From Zonotrichia leucophrys gambelii (Eukaryota > Chordata > Aves > Passeriformes > Passerellidae), in NCBI RefSeq assembly GCF_028769735.1, contig NC_088178.1, positions 25,069,357-25,133,356 of the forward strand: a DNA stretch of 64,000 nucleotides. Reading direction: 5' to 3'. The position numbers and the translations under genes were made by a program. Below are positions 9,401-21,100 of the stretch, one piece after another. Each line of letters opens with the position of its first letter. The stretch's first letter is position 1. A model generated the notes under the pieces. That model searched no databases. It had not been told where the DNA came from and saw nothing but the letters and a program-made list of their open reading frames with translations.

Positions 9401-10293
9401 TTAATCGCTCTTACTAAAACAGAAAAAGTTCATCACCAGACTCTGGCTCACTGCATGGTCCAGTCCTAAGCACTCATGGGAAGTAAAATCCCTGGTGGTG
9501 TTGCTGAAGATGTGGGAAATGAAACAGCTGCTCTGCTGATGATTTTCAGTGATTTTTTGCTTTTCTCTCCCAATTCCAGGCGCAGCCGCTCTCCAAAGAG
9601 AAGAAGGTACTCTTTAATTCTATTATTTAGGTGAGCAATGTGCATTTGTGGCACAGCTCTCTCAGAATCTGCCTTTCCCTCAGCCCATCACCGCGCCGGG
9701 AGCGGCATCGCAGCAAGAGCCCGAGACGGCACCGGAGCAGATCCCGGGAGAGGCGCCACAGATCCAGATCTAAATCTCCAGGTACTTCTGCCCCTTCAGA
9801 ATCACTCTGGCAAGTCTTTATCAGCAGCACATCCACTGCAGGAAAAATCTGTGTCACCGTATCAAGATGGTAGCACAGGTGTTGATAAAACTGCTGCTCA
9901 CATGAAAGCAGAGCTGGGGAACTCCTTTAATGGCTGCAAAATTGTCTTGAGTAAGTTTTCAGATCCGTGCCAGGAGGTTAATGTGAGCACCTGGTTAAAG
10001 CTAGGGTTGTTCTGGCAATGTCTGGCACACTTGGTCCCTAGAAGCAGATGGCATTAGCAAAACAACAAAGAATTCCAGTGGCAATGGAAATAACTATTGC
10101 CTTTTTATCCCACAGGGCATCACCGTAGTCACAGACACAGAAGTCATTCCAAATCACCTGAAAGGTAAAGGCTTAGCTTATTTCTGAAGTGCACTTTGGG
10201 AATTAAAGATAGGTTCTACAGTATTGGCTTTTTGTTTTTTTCTGTTTCAGATCTAAGAAAAGTCACAAAAAGAGTCGGCGAGGAAATGAATAA
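6334..10293 (+). CDS. PRPF38A: Pre-mRNA-splicing factor 38A, complete (ten coding exons)
   Basis: PRPF38A is a spliceosome B-complex protein needed for activation of the tri-snRNP. Coding exons are 6334-6463, 6550-6709, 7216-7337, 7480-7565, 7710-7820, 8993-9105, 9580-9606, 9684-9781, 10116-10164 and 10251-10293. The lengths sum to 939 nt, giving 312 aa plus stop, the length known for the mammalian protein. Residues 1-~180 form the PRP38 domain (NRTVKDAHSIHGTNPQYL, GGNIKPTPFLCL, MRLTGTAIDCYKYLEPLY). Residues ~183-203 are acidic (a Glu/Asp run in exon 5), and ~205-312 form an RS-rich tail (RRSRSRSPRR, RHRSRSRERRHRSRSKS) ending SRRGNE. The start codon has a strong Kozak context (gccgccATGg). 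A solo LTR lies antisense in intron 5. Confidence 0.97.
6550..6709 (+). CDS. PRPF38A: PRPF38A exon 2
   Basis: The 86-bp intron before it ends ctcgcag. The exon encodes residues ~44-97 including GGVYGGNIKPTPFLCLTLKM and EKDIIVEFIKNEDFK, central to the PRP38 fold. The donor is gtaagt. Confidence 0.96.
7216..7337 (+). CDS. PRPF38A: PRPF38A exon 3
   Basis: Acceptor cttcccag and donor gtaaac. It encodes residues ~97-138, YVRMLGALYMRLTGTAIDCY through NDYRKIKSQNRNG, essentially identical to mammalian PRPF38A. Confidence 0.96.
7480..7565 (+). CDS. PRPF38A: PRPF38A exon 4
   Basis: Acceptor acctccag and donor gttgga. It encodes residues ~138-166, EFELMHVDEFIDELLHEERV to ILPRLQ, the last helices of the PRP38 domain. 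Confidence 0.95.
7710..7820 (+). CDS. PRPF38A: PRPF38A exon 5
   Basis: Acceptor ttctttctag and donor gttggt. It encodes residues 167-203: KRYVLEEAEQLEPRVSALEE followed by an acidic Glu/Asp run. The acidic coiled segment connects the globular domain to the RS tail. Confidence 0.95.
8318..8941 (-). mobile_element. Solo LTR of an endogenous retrovirus (class II/ERVK-like) in PRPF38A intron 5
   Basis: The 624-bp element begins TGT and ends ACA on the plus strand and is flanked by identical 6-bp target duplications TAAAAC (8312-8317 and 8942-8947). On the minus strand it shows a TATA-like TATAAA (8533-8528) and an AATAAA signal (8432-8427) in U3-R order, so the LTR points opposite to PRPF38A. A (GAA)n run sits at 8651-8677. 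No internal retroviral coding sequence or second LTR is present, so it is a solo LTR left by recombination. A 6-bp duplication is typical of class II elements; the family assignment is inference. Confidence 0.88.
8993..9105 (+). CDS. PRPF38A: PRPF38A exon 6
   Basis: Acceptor ttgtttacag, 45 nt downstream of the LTR's right target duplication, and donor gtgagg. It encodes residues 204-241: LERIPSPDHRRRGYRDLDKP then RRSPVVRYRRSRSRSPRR, the start of the RS-rich tail. Its polypyrimidine tract lies wholly between the LTR and the exon. Confidence 0.95.
9580..9606 (+). CDS. PRPF38A: PRPF38A exon 7 (27-nt microexon)
   Basis: A 27-nt exon between ccaattccag and gtactc encoding RRSRSPKRR (residues ~241-250). 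It is required to keep the frame-total at 939 nt and matches the mammalian RRSRSPKRR segment. Confidence 0.9.
9684..9781 (+). CDS. PRPF38A: PRPF38A exon 8
   Basis: Acceptor tttccctcag and donor gtactt. It encodes residues ~250-283, an Arg/Ser/His-rich run containing RRERHRSKSPRRHRSRSRER. Skipping or readthrough would disrupt the RS domain. Confidence 0.94.
10116..10164 (+). CDS. PRPF38A: PRPF38A exon 9
   Basis: Acceptor atcccacag and donor gtaaag. It encodes residues ~283-299, GHHRSHRHRSHSKSPER, part of the conserved RS tail. Confidence 0.94.
10251..10293 (+). CDS. PRPF38A: PRPF38A exon 10 (stop)
   Basis: Acceptor ctgtttcag. It encodes SKKSHKKSRRGNE and the TAA stop at 10291-10293. The 3' UTR follows to the poly(A) signal at 10558. 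Confidence 0.95.
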
Positions 10294-10580
10294 GAAACAA
10301 AACGCAGCCCGCTGTTCAAGGACCTTGAGCTGCAGTCTAATGCTGTCCTGTTTGCCCCACAGGACAGCTGACTCTCTACTGGCTGCTTTAGCAGTCCCTT
10401 TCTTTAATCATCTTTCTCATTTTGTTGTCTTGAATTTTTTTATTAAAGGTAAGCTAAGGACACTTTTTATGTAGTTAGTTACTCATCCTTGTGATAGAAT
10501 TTGAAGGTTGTTTTTTTAATTGTTTTTCTTGAAGCCTGTAAAAACTTAAAGAAGAGCAATAAAAAAAGAAAGGTTTGTCT
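10294..10580 (+). other. PRPF38A: PRPF38A 3' UTR
   Basis: Untranslated sequence from the TAA to just past the AATAAA hexamer. It contains a second, weaker attaaa about 115 nt upstream of the main signal. The cleavage point is estimated, not observed. Confidence 0.6.
10558..10563 (+). terminator. PRPF38A: PRPF38A poly(A) signal AATAAA
   Basis: Canonical AATAAA 265 nt after the stop codon, followed by a T/G-containing stretch (ggtttgtctttaaagg) suited to the downstream element. Confidence 0.7.
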
Positions 10581-11574
10581 TTAAAGGCTCCTGGCTGTTT
10601 CCTTCATAGTAATTTGTTGAGATGTCCCCTGGTTGAAGCTGGAATCATTCTCTAATCAGGGCCTTGTTTTGTCACACTGTCCCTGCAGTCAGGTGCCAAA
10701 GGAAGTCTGTATTCAGTCACAAACACTGCAGGGATCCCAGTTCTGGCCTCTCAGAGCTCCAGTGCAGGAGAGGAAGCAAGGCTGTCACAACCCAGTGTGT
10801 TCACTAGAAGCTCACTTTTGACAGTGCTCTCCAACCTGTGGTCATCATTGGGTGCTTTGTAAAAATCTTCCTTCAGTGTAATCTGCTGCTTCTGGTGCTG
10901 CCATCACAGAGTTCAGAAGGTTAAAGCAGTACAAAGCACTCATTAATTCTTCTGGAGTAAGTTCAGTATATTTAAAGACAGTACACCACTACTTTGAGCA
11001 CAGTTTGTGGCCTCCCTGTGACTGGGAACAGAATCTGACACCATGATGATGTTCAGCTCTACCTTCTCTGAGTCAAGTTAGTTCTTTTAATTTAGAATAA
11101 TTAAACTCTTACTGAGGATATAATTCTCCTTCTACTACATTTAAAATCAGTTGTGTTAAGCCCTTGTGTACCTTGTCTTTATTCCTGGCCCTTCAGGTTT
11201 ATCCCTGAACTCTGCATTTAGGGCTTCAGGATTCTCATACTGCCCTGGGAGTGCTGACAGCACAAATAAGTGTGCCTAGGGAATTTATGGAAAGCCCTCT
11301 TTAAAACTGCTTCCCAGTACAGCCTAATTTTTCCACGGTATTAGCAGATGATTTTGCAAAGCTGATAAACAGAAAAGCAGGTGTGCTCCTCCTTCAAGGA
11401 TAACACAGGGGCTGTCAACAGCACATGCAACAACACCAGCATGGAAAAAAGCAGGTCTGGTGCTTGTATCACTTATTAAAACTGCTCATCTTTCCAAGAT
11501 CTCCACATTAAAGCCATTTCTATTATTCCTGTTAAAGCAAGCATGCATACAAATAGAAAAGAGGAAAAAATCTT
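10581..11574. other. Convergent intergenic gap between PRPF38A and TUT4
   Basis: No ORF with coding character, RNA gene or clear repeat is seen. PRPF38A and TUT4 converge here, so their 3' ends lie about 1 kb apart. Confidence 0.55.
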
Positions 11575-12030
11575 ATGTCCTTTTTTTGCTGTTTTATTTT
11601 TCTTTTTAAAAAGTTTTTTTGGCACTACATAGTTCTGTAAAGAATAGAAGTGACAAATTTTTAAACACATGAAATCCCCTTCTAATTTTATTTTTTTTTA
11701 GAACAATATATATAAAGTCTGAAGCAACCAAAGTATGAATACAGCTAATAGAAAATAAAGAACTTAATTTTAAAAATTCTCTCTCTTTACAGTTTATCAA
11801 GATAAAACAAAACACAATTCCCCTTAAAAATAGGGTAATAAAATAGATGAAATTTGTATCACTCAGTTTTGTGATACTAGTAAAAACTATAGTTCATATC
11901 TATGTACAAATGATACAGTTTAAAAACAGTCTTAAATAATCTTGTATCTAAACATGTTGCATTAAGATTTTAAATCAGAACCTGAATTTCTTCCTCCCCT
12001 CCCCCCACCCACCCACAATCCCATCCAATT
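11575..12030 (-). other. TUT4: TUT4 3' UTR
   Basis: AT-rich sequence downstream of the TGA. Two minus-strand AATAAA hexamers lie at 11692-11687 and 11598-11593; the more distal one sets the end used here. Longer 3' ends cannot be excluded. Confidence 0.5.
11593..11598 (-). terminator. TUT4: Candidate TUT4 poly(A) signal
   Basis: Minus-strand AATAAA 433-438 nt after the stop codon. A second copy lies at 11692-11687; either or both could be used. Confidence 0.4.
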
Positions 12031-12122
12031 TCACTTTTTCTGTTGAATGTAATTCAGATTCAAGTGTGGGTGTCCTTGAGACAGAAGTGAGAACCGCTGG
12101 TTATTCTGCATCAGTGGACCAG
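12031..12122 (-). CDS. TUT4: TUT4 exon 30 (last coding exon, stop)
   Basis: Acceptor tcttttag followed by CTGGTCCACTG. Joined in phase to exon 29 it reads AGPLMQNNQRFSLLSQGHPH then LNLNYIQQKK and TGA at 12033-12031. Support is the open frame, correct phase and consensus acceptor. Adding it brings the exon total to a multiple of three with a stop. I cannot confirm the terminal peptide against an alignment. Confidence 0.75.
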
Positions 12123-15100
12123 CTAAAAGAAAATGGATTACAATTACTTCAGCAAATCACATATTTAACAGTGCTTGGCTATATTCAGTGTACTAATCTA
12201 ACTTCGAAATAAAGCCATTTACTAGACTGACAAAAATGCTATCTGTACACCTAACCCATTTAATGGGACAGGGTAGAATTACTTTAATCCTATCTCCAAA
12301 ATTCCCTAACAATCACAAACACATTATTTTGTTGCATTACTTCAGTTATTTAACAAAAACAATTTCAGGATTTTAAGTAAATTCAGTTTTCACTTGGAAA
12401 CCCTGTTGGAGCCAATAGATTAGATTTTGAAAAAGGATTTGGTGGCCATATCTCTCATTTTACACCAGGTGACCCCCAGCAGCATGGAAGCTGCACATCC
12501 TCCAAGTCAAATTTGAGCACTGTTTCTCTGGTAGTGGAGGTCTTTTTCCTACAGCCTTTCCCCATCCTGCCAGATGCTGAACACCTTCACATTTCATAAA
12601 CATCAGAGCTGAAATCAAGTCAGTCTTTTCCACTTCCCTGGTGAACTGAGCCTGACCTAACTCTGCAGTCAGTGCTGCTCTGACTGTGGATGGGCGGGAC
12701 TGAACCTCCAGAAACCCCTTCCAACCTCAATTATTCTATGGTCTTGCACTTGCAAGTTTTTATCTATGTAAGTCACTCCACAAAGCAAGGTACAAAAGCC
12801 AAATAAAATGAATTACAACAAAAATTTCTTCATATTCTGAACACGCTCATGGGCCAATCATCTTAACCTCTACTGAAGCAGAGGCAGCTCCAGCTGAGCC
12901 AGCAGCAGCAAAGAGAAAGAGGCTGGAAGTGCAACAGGCTGCACACAGGCTCAGATTTCAGAATTCTATTTTAACCCTTCCCTCCCACAAAGATTTTCAC
13001 TCATCCACAGAGGAAGCTGAAGTGCTGATTTGACTCTGGGATTCATTAATGTTTCCAGGGATTTCCATGATTGCTTGGCTCTTAAAGCCTTTGAGACAGT
13101 ACAGAGACATGGAGCACGAGCTGTTGATGCACAGAGTGGTTCTGGTACCTTGAGGGTAGAAAGGTTTGTTCGGTGGGTAGCTGGCATTTCCCTGCTGCAT
13201 GTAGTTCTGAGGCATATTGTAAGGCCACGCTCCTCGGAGGAGAGGAAAATGGGTGGGGGTCCCATGGTCCCAAGGGACAGAAGGAGGGTTCATTTTACCA
13301 AACTGTCCTTGGAAACCCTGATCTAGTTTTCAATTGAAAGGGAAAAGCACATTGCAAGTTGAAATAATTAAACAGTAAGTCACAAATACAATTTACATCT
13401 TAAATAACAGTTTGCAGGGGACTTAATGTGATCAGTCTGATGTGCTACTTTTTTTTTTAATTTAATATACATCAGTAAATATTATCACTTTAATAACTTC
13501 ATTATTCACTATAATAGAATTATTGGGAAGAGAGAGGATGAATCAACATTAAAATCAAGAGCTATGATTTCACTATTTTTATGACTTTTTCATGGTGAAA
13601 AATACAAGATCTGAACAATGTTCAGAACTACTGTCTGATCCCACACAAATATCCACTATCACTGACAGAGCTGTGAGAGGAAAACTATTATCCTACTGCA
13701 AGAAATAACTCAGATTTACACTGGAATTCCACTAATACTTACATGCTTAAGAAACTTGCTATCTAGATCATGGGACTGACTTAAAAAATTATTTTTAGAG
13801 AGAAAAATATAAACTTTGGAAATAAATATACAAATTGTAAAGCTATTCCATTTACAATTCTGATATCACTGCAACATTAGGGATGAGAAATCAAGCATCC
13901 AAGGAGGCAGGATCCACAATTTGAGGTACAGCTTTTGAGTATGCATGAAAAAGAGCTGTCTTGATACTTCTAATGATCCTACTTCTAATCAGCTGTCTAC
14001 TGAAAAGAAAATTTAAGTTGCTCCTTTCAAGTCAAAGTTATGTGAGCCAGGACAAAGTTTCCTCAAACTTACTGTTGTCAAATTGTCCTGAGGAGGTCTG
14101 AAACCATGCTTCAAACAGCCAGGAGACAGCTCATCTCTAATGTGCATTCACCTTAATGGCATCTAAGCCAAAAAGGAAAACTGATTCCATTTCAAAGAAG
14201 AAAATTACTATGATTGGGAACTAGGAAAAGGGGTGTCATGAGGTTGGAAATTGATGGAAGATGAGGGATGGAAAAAAATACTGTGACTGATAGCACACAG
14301 AGAAGGAATTAGAATTTATGGAGCTTGTCTGAAAGAAGGCAGCTACCTTAGTAAGGACATGGGGATTGGAGGGAGCTGCTTAAAGGAAAGGCAAAGCTGG
14401 AGAAGGGGAGAGATGAGAAGATCCAAAATGGAGAGGTAGGGACAGAGCACACTGGAGACACAGAAAACACACGGGTAGAAGTTCCTGTACCCTTTAAAAT
14501 ATATTCCCCACAAAGCTTTAAACAGAAAATCATGTATCTCCAGCCCCTTATGTTTGACGCCCATTGGTGAATTATTCCTCATCCAAAACAGTAGATTCAG
14601 CTAAAAATCTACTGTTACTGACAATCACATTATTAGTGCAGAGAAAGGCTGGGCAGGGGATTAAGAATTCCCATCTTAGGATGAACAACTGCACCAGTAC
14701 ATTATATTATGCATTTATTTTTTTAAACAGGAGGACTTACACACTCAGAATAAATCAGAAGACCACCACCATGATTAATGATGTAAAAGTTAACAGTTAA
14801 AATTTAGAGGCTGCCACAGTTCATGTGGCAGAGAAAACAGAAAGGCCTTTAATCATTATATACTGCTTTTTCTCAGCCTCAAACATAACAATGTTTGCTG
14901 TGAGGCAAGAGGCTGTTGCCCACTTGTCACATGAAAATGCAATGTCAGGAATCAACATCAAGATTATGGAAGTTAAGCGAGGCAGGACAAGCCACAGGAA
15001 AAAACAGAATAGGTAAGATCATTATTATATTGTACTAAAGGTGAGGAGACAATATTCAACTTGCACAACTGAAATTCTGCCAGTATCTAAGTTCATGATT

Positions 15101-18100
15101 GCAACCTCAGCATTTATCTAATATATTATTCAACAATGTGTTGATCTTAGAGGTCTTTTCCAACTTTAATGTTTCCATGATTGTCTAAGGAATCCATTAT
15201 TTGCCAGCACATTCACAGAAATGTGAGTGATTCAAACAATGATGAGGAGGTTTCTCAGTTGAATGCAGGATTTCTCATTGTTGCACAGCCATTAATGGCA
15301 GACAGGACCAATGCCTAAAAGTTAGGGTGATCAATTCTCATTTTTTTTCCTATGAAAATGTTAAGACAGGTGAAAGTCATGATTTGGTTTCTTAAGCATC
15401 GTATTTTTATCAAACAATCTCAAAGAGTTATCTGTTCCTGTAACATTTAACACTTGTACACAAAGTGTGAGAGGTTTGATACAACAGAGAAGAGTTACCT
15501 GAATTCCCCACAGTGCCATTGTTCACCAGTGAGTTTGGAGTCACAGGATTGTGCCAGTGTCCCTCATGAGAAGTGCTGGGGATTCCCATGGGCCTGGCAG
15601 CAGGCTGTGCAAAGATGATACTGGGATCATTCAAGCTTACACTGCTCTGGTTATTTGTGGTGCTGCTGCTGCCAGATCTCATAGAAAATGGAACATTTGT
15701 AGAATGAGGAGGGTTACCCGGTGCAGAGTGAATAACAGGCCCATGAATAGGCCAAGAAGTGTTGGGAAGCTGAATTTGGTGGTGATGGTGCATCTGAAGT
15801 AGTCCCAGGTTATGCAAGGTGGAATACTGACCTGGGGGAGATTGGGGAAAGTTAAACAAAGGCAGCTGGACCTGATGGGCTGGCTGTGCACCCTGCTGTG
15901 GCTGAGGAACGTGCTTAGACTGGGATATTGATTGTGGCTGAGTCTGGTTAATGGAGGCTGGCTGAGAGGAATTCTGTGGGAATTGCTGAGGTTGTGGAGA
16001 GTAAGATGACTGATGCGAATCAGACTGGAGGAAAAAAAAAAGTTATGTATTTCTGATTAGTTCACTGGCTATTTAATGGTGTTTTCTTTAATAAGCACCC
16101 ACTGTATTAGACCATTTATGAACCAGCAAAGCAGTCCCCAGCAACACCCCAAGCACTGCACCCAAGTTCCTGTTGGCTTCAGTAAGTGCAGTTCAACTGA
16201 CACTGACTTTCACCAACAGAGAATTTGGTCTGTTAATGTGGCACATCTCACCATCAGAAACACCATTCTGAGTGAATATTAGTCCCAAGCTCTTCATTAG
16301 ACTCCTCACACACTTGTTCCTGATCTTTAATCAGCATCTTTCCTCCCCTACTTATGTACAGCCCAGTATCTCATTAACTAATTGCCTTACTTCTAAATAG
16401 AGTGGTTCTTATTACTGCACAGTTTTTTAAGTAATTCCAAAGTAAGCTCCTAACATTTCTTTCATTTTTAAAAATCTGTTAAACAAGAAATGCAAATTCC
16501 AAAAACCCAGTTTTAACCTTCATATCCTGGTGTTAGGCCATGGCTAAAGGCACAGTAATAGCAATTATTACAGCCTTTGCAGAGCTCTTCCAAAGCTTTC
16601 CCTTTCACCAGCAACAAACACAGGCATGAGGCTATTTTATCTGTTTGGAATTGCAACTGAACAAGAAGCACTTCAAGAAATTGAGTGGTTGGGAAAAGAG
16701 TCACTCAGTTTATGTGCCAACACAATGCCAGTATCTGGATTCCCCAGTCTGGTTTTAAGCACTGAGACAAGATGCTGATGGAATAGGTGTCTCCAGAGAC
16801 ATTCAAATGAGACAGGTACCTAAAGCAGAGAGGAGAACCCAAATCTCAGATCTCATTTTCCCCCTGAGACTGACTCCTCTCTCCACAGACTGCAGCAGCC
16901 AGCCAAGCTCCAAGGGCCTCAGCTGCTGTTGAACACCTGGAGTTAAAGGTCTCTGCAGTCACTATCCCTGACTGCTCACTGTCCATTTCAACTGGCAGTC
17001 ACTTGTCTCCAATAACAGAGGTGTCTGCAGGACTGCCCATGCCCATGCTGTGGCTCTGTGCCTGAGCAAAAGCTGGAGCCCAGAGGCTGGGATTGCTCCC
17101 TGCTGCTATTCCAACTGTGCCTGTATGAGCACCTCCTATACCTTTCTATCAAACCAGGAAGAGAAGGTAAAATCTGGGATTTGAAAGATGATCACTGGTT
17201 TAACAGTTTAAATGTTATAAAAATAAAGCACATGTATTCAAACATTCCTGCAAATATTAACCCACCACAAGCATGCAGTGAATGTGCCAGCAGCAGGACA
17301 GCAGGCATAATACACTCCAGCCTCTTGATCTGCTTCCCACTCTCTCCCTCTTACTCCATCAATATTCCCCCTTCTCATTCTTCTCCACCAATTCCTGGAC
17401 AGAATATATTCACCAAGAAATCCTGGCCAAATGACAACCATGCACCACACACAGAGTCCATGACATCCAGGTGACACAAGAATGAGCATGTGATGTGTCT
17501 GCCTCTGAGTGCACCCACACATCCAGCTTCAATTCCTCAGGCAGAAATATAAGGCTCCTAAAAAATATACTCCTGTGCCATGTTCAGCCCTTCACTTGGA
17601 TTAGGCTGCAGTCCCTCTTTAGCAGCACACTGTAAGTCATAAAATCTCCATTACTGGAGCCAGCATTCCAATAAATGCTTGCTGATCAGTTAGCAAAGTA
17701 GCAAACTGAACAAAGAGCATTAGTGATCAGCAGCCTTGATTACTATATTTACTTACTTGCCAGCCTCATTAGCAGGCACATACTTCTCAGACTAACAGCT
17801 TAAAATAAATTAATTTCTGCTGTACTGTCTGCTCCAAAAATATTAAATGCCAGCAGTTGTATTTGCACAAATACCCTCTGCTCCCCATCTCCACTCAGAA
17901 GATTAAACATATTTTATGTAGCTCTATGGAGACTTGAAAAAATTCTAGCACAAAACTGTCCAACATTTCCCTATTGTTCTGCTTGTGCTTCTAGTGTGCT
18001 CTGGCAGACTTTTCATTGAGTATGACTCAATGTGTCTGTACATGACAGTCCCTTAAGACAGATGTCTCAAACCACAAAAAGTCACAGTTGTCACTAACCT

Positions 18101-21100
18101 AAGTCTCCAGCATGTTAACAATGAGCTATGCTTTATCTCCCTTAGTAACTCCAGAACATTGCCAGAATAATGAGAATTTGAAAGGCATCCTAGCTTAATC
18201 TGCCCTTTCAAAATCACAAGGTTATCTCATCTCAAACTTCACTATGAGATTTCCATACTGAAAAACCATAAATGCTCCCCAAGACACAGTGCATCATAAA
18301 TCAAAGTTTCATTAACTGGCACAGTGCAACGTTGTCATTACCAAGTTGACAAAAACCCTGCAACCTGTTCCCAGCATGGCAGCTTTGCTGCAGCTCTGCT
18401 CCCTGCAGTTCCCCCAGCACTTACACATTCTGATGACTGCCTGGTGCGCAGGGGTCGCTCCACCTGCTGCTGGCCCACAGCCACCAGCTGGGAATTCACC
18501 ATGCTCCGCACCAGCTGCGTGCCTGGTCGGGGAACACAAGTGTTAATAAACCCACAGGCTGACAGAATAATGAGCACAACTGGGAGTCAGCAATACCTGA
18601 ACTCTCATGTGACACAGAGGAGGTAAAGCACTTTCACCTCTCCTTTAAGTGGAAACTTTCCCCTCTACTGGCAGCAGACACTTTAATAGGTATGGGAGCT
18701 AAACACAAAGTCTATTTTTGAGTAAAATAAAGTCTAGCAGGAACAAGGCTCACATTACCACCAGGCTGGAGCTCTGGTTTATATAGGTTTCCATATTACT
18801 GCTGTAAGCAGTGCATTTTAAATAGCAATAGTGACAGCAGAAACTTCCGGGCAAAGAAAGTAAACTAAAAAAATGACTAAAGGATAACAGAACACAGAAG
18901 CATGGTTCTTCTGAAGTTCACTTATGAATGCTTCCTCTACTTTTTCAGAGGCATCCAAGGGCCTAATTTGAAAGAGTTTAAGTACTATCAGTAATTTGAA
19001 AGTTGGATTTAGCCTAATTCACCTGTATGCTTTTTTTGAAATGCTACTGAAGGAACACCGATTTTTGCTGAAAGTACATTTACTTACCTCTCACAGATGA
19101 TGGAGGGTTAGCTAACATTTGAGAAACATTTGGAAGAGGAAATGCATTCAATTATTATTATTATTACTATTGTTACTATTATTACTATTACTACTTTGAA
19201 ATGCTCCACTTGTGAGTGGAAGACAAATAATGCAATGCAATACTCTGAAGTACACTGTATTTTACTGCTGAGTACATTTTTACCACCCATGCAAAGACTG
19301 TACTTCAGGAGATATTACTCCCTTGCAGAAAAGTAACACAGACTACAAGCTGTATTTTCAGTGACTGAAACATTACTTGCAGGATTAGTTTTTGAAGATA
19401 ATTATCAAGTCTGTACAGAAACTTAAAGAAAAGGGATCTCAGAGCTTTCAAATTATCCTAAGACATAAACTAACTTACCTGGCACACTATTATTTCTCTG
19501 ACGGGTTTGTTTGAATTCAGGACAATCTCTCCTAACATGACCCACATCCCCACAGATGAAACACCTTTTCTCTCTTGTTTCTCTGTCATCTTCTTTCACC
19601 TCTTTTTCATCATCTTTCTCATTCTCCTTTTTCTTCAACCTGAACAATAATTTTTATTAGCAACATCACAAAACCACACACAAACACACAATCTCTGTAG
19701 AGCTGTTGTGCTGGGAATGGTTACATAACCAACAGCTGTACCAGAATACAAATATCTCAGGAATTCCAAAAACACTTTCAGATTCTGGGCTGGTTAACAG
19801 CCTGTGTACACTTAATGAAGTTAGAAGCTCCCCAGGCTTGTCCAAAAGCTGTCTGACTGTGTTAGGGCAGAACTAAGCCTGCAGTTAAGGTTGCAGTTCC
19901 CACTGAGGTTGCAGCAATCCCACTGCAGTCAGAATATACCCAAAACAAGTGAGCTGCACCTCCTTCATCCAATCTCCCCCTCACTGACAGGGCACATTTC
20001 TCTGTCACTGAGCCCAGATAGGATGTGCAAGCAAGCACTGAGGCTCTTTCAAACACTCAGTTCTAAACCAGCAGGAGAACTAGTGATCAGGAATCAAGAC
20101 AAGAAGGTCTTTTTCCACAAGGCATCTGCAGGATTGTTAAATAATAATAAAATTATTATGTGAGCTGTATATACAGTCTGAGAGAGATTCTGTGTGACTG
20201 TGCTGTAGCAGCAGTTTGTGTGAAGAGCAGATCACAACTTTTCCTAAAGCAAATATGGGGAAAGAGGTGATGGAATTCCATGTGCTTGTAGTACACAGAG
20301 CATCTGAAAGAAACAGTCCACCTGTGACCACAGGGTTCCAGTGCACTTTCATGTATCTTGAACTCTGCTGACTGAACAAAAGGCTGTAAATAAGGATTTT
20401 GTAGCAGGAAAAGACCAAGAAGCCTTTGAAGAATTATGGAGCACACAACTGAACATAAGGAGCAAATAAAAGAGCCCAGATTAATTTGCATTCTAAGGGC
20501 TTCAACAGGTTTTAGAAGGAGTCAAGACAACCTAAGGCTGAGTGGGGCATTAAATAGCCAAAGCTGTAAAAAGTGAGGAGTGCACATTTTCTGTCAATTC
20601 CTACTAAACTCTCTTGGAAACGCTGACCTGCATGTACCAAGACCTCCTTTTGCAGGAGTCCTGCACCCAAAATTCCTAAGTGAAATCAATGTACAAGTAC
20701 AGGATCACCAAGTGATATGGTGATTCTGTAACATCATGGCACTAATATGATGTTACAGAAATGCACCTCACCTATGTACAATTTACTAATCCTAGAGTTT
20801 AATAAATGAACTTTGACCTGCCTTGCAGATGGACAATATCAGATTTATGGAACCATTCAAATTCAACTGTCCTCTGAAGATGATCACTACAGGAAATCCT
20901 TTTTAACACATGATAAATTTTGCAGCCAGGTAATATGTTCTCCATCTGAATGTTTACACTACAAAAAAGATATTTTAGTGATCCAAGTTTTAAGTAAAGC
21001 TTAACTACATATTAACACACCACAGAGCGATGATTTTACTCTGTGTACCTCCATAAACACTTCAGATTTAAAGAGGTGATCAGAAACTGTTTTAAAAAAA

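Noticed and set aside
18313..18339. CRISPR array, tRNA or operon features
   Set aside because: The tandem repeats have no spacers, no cloverleaf or prokaryotic gene structure is visible, and all genes are intron-containing vertebrate genes.
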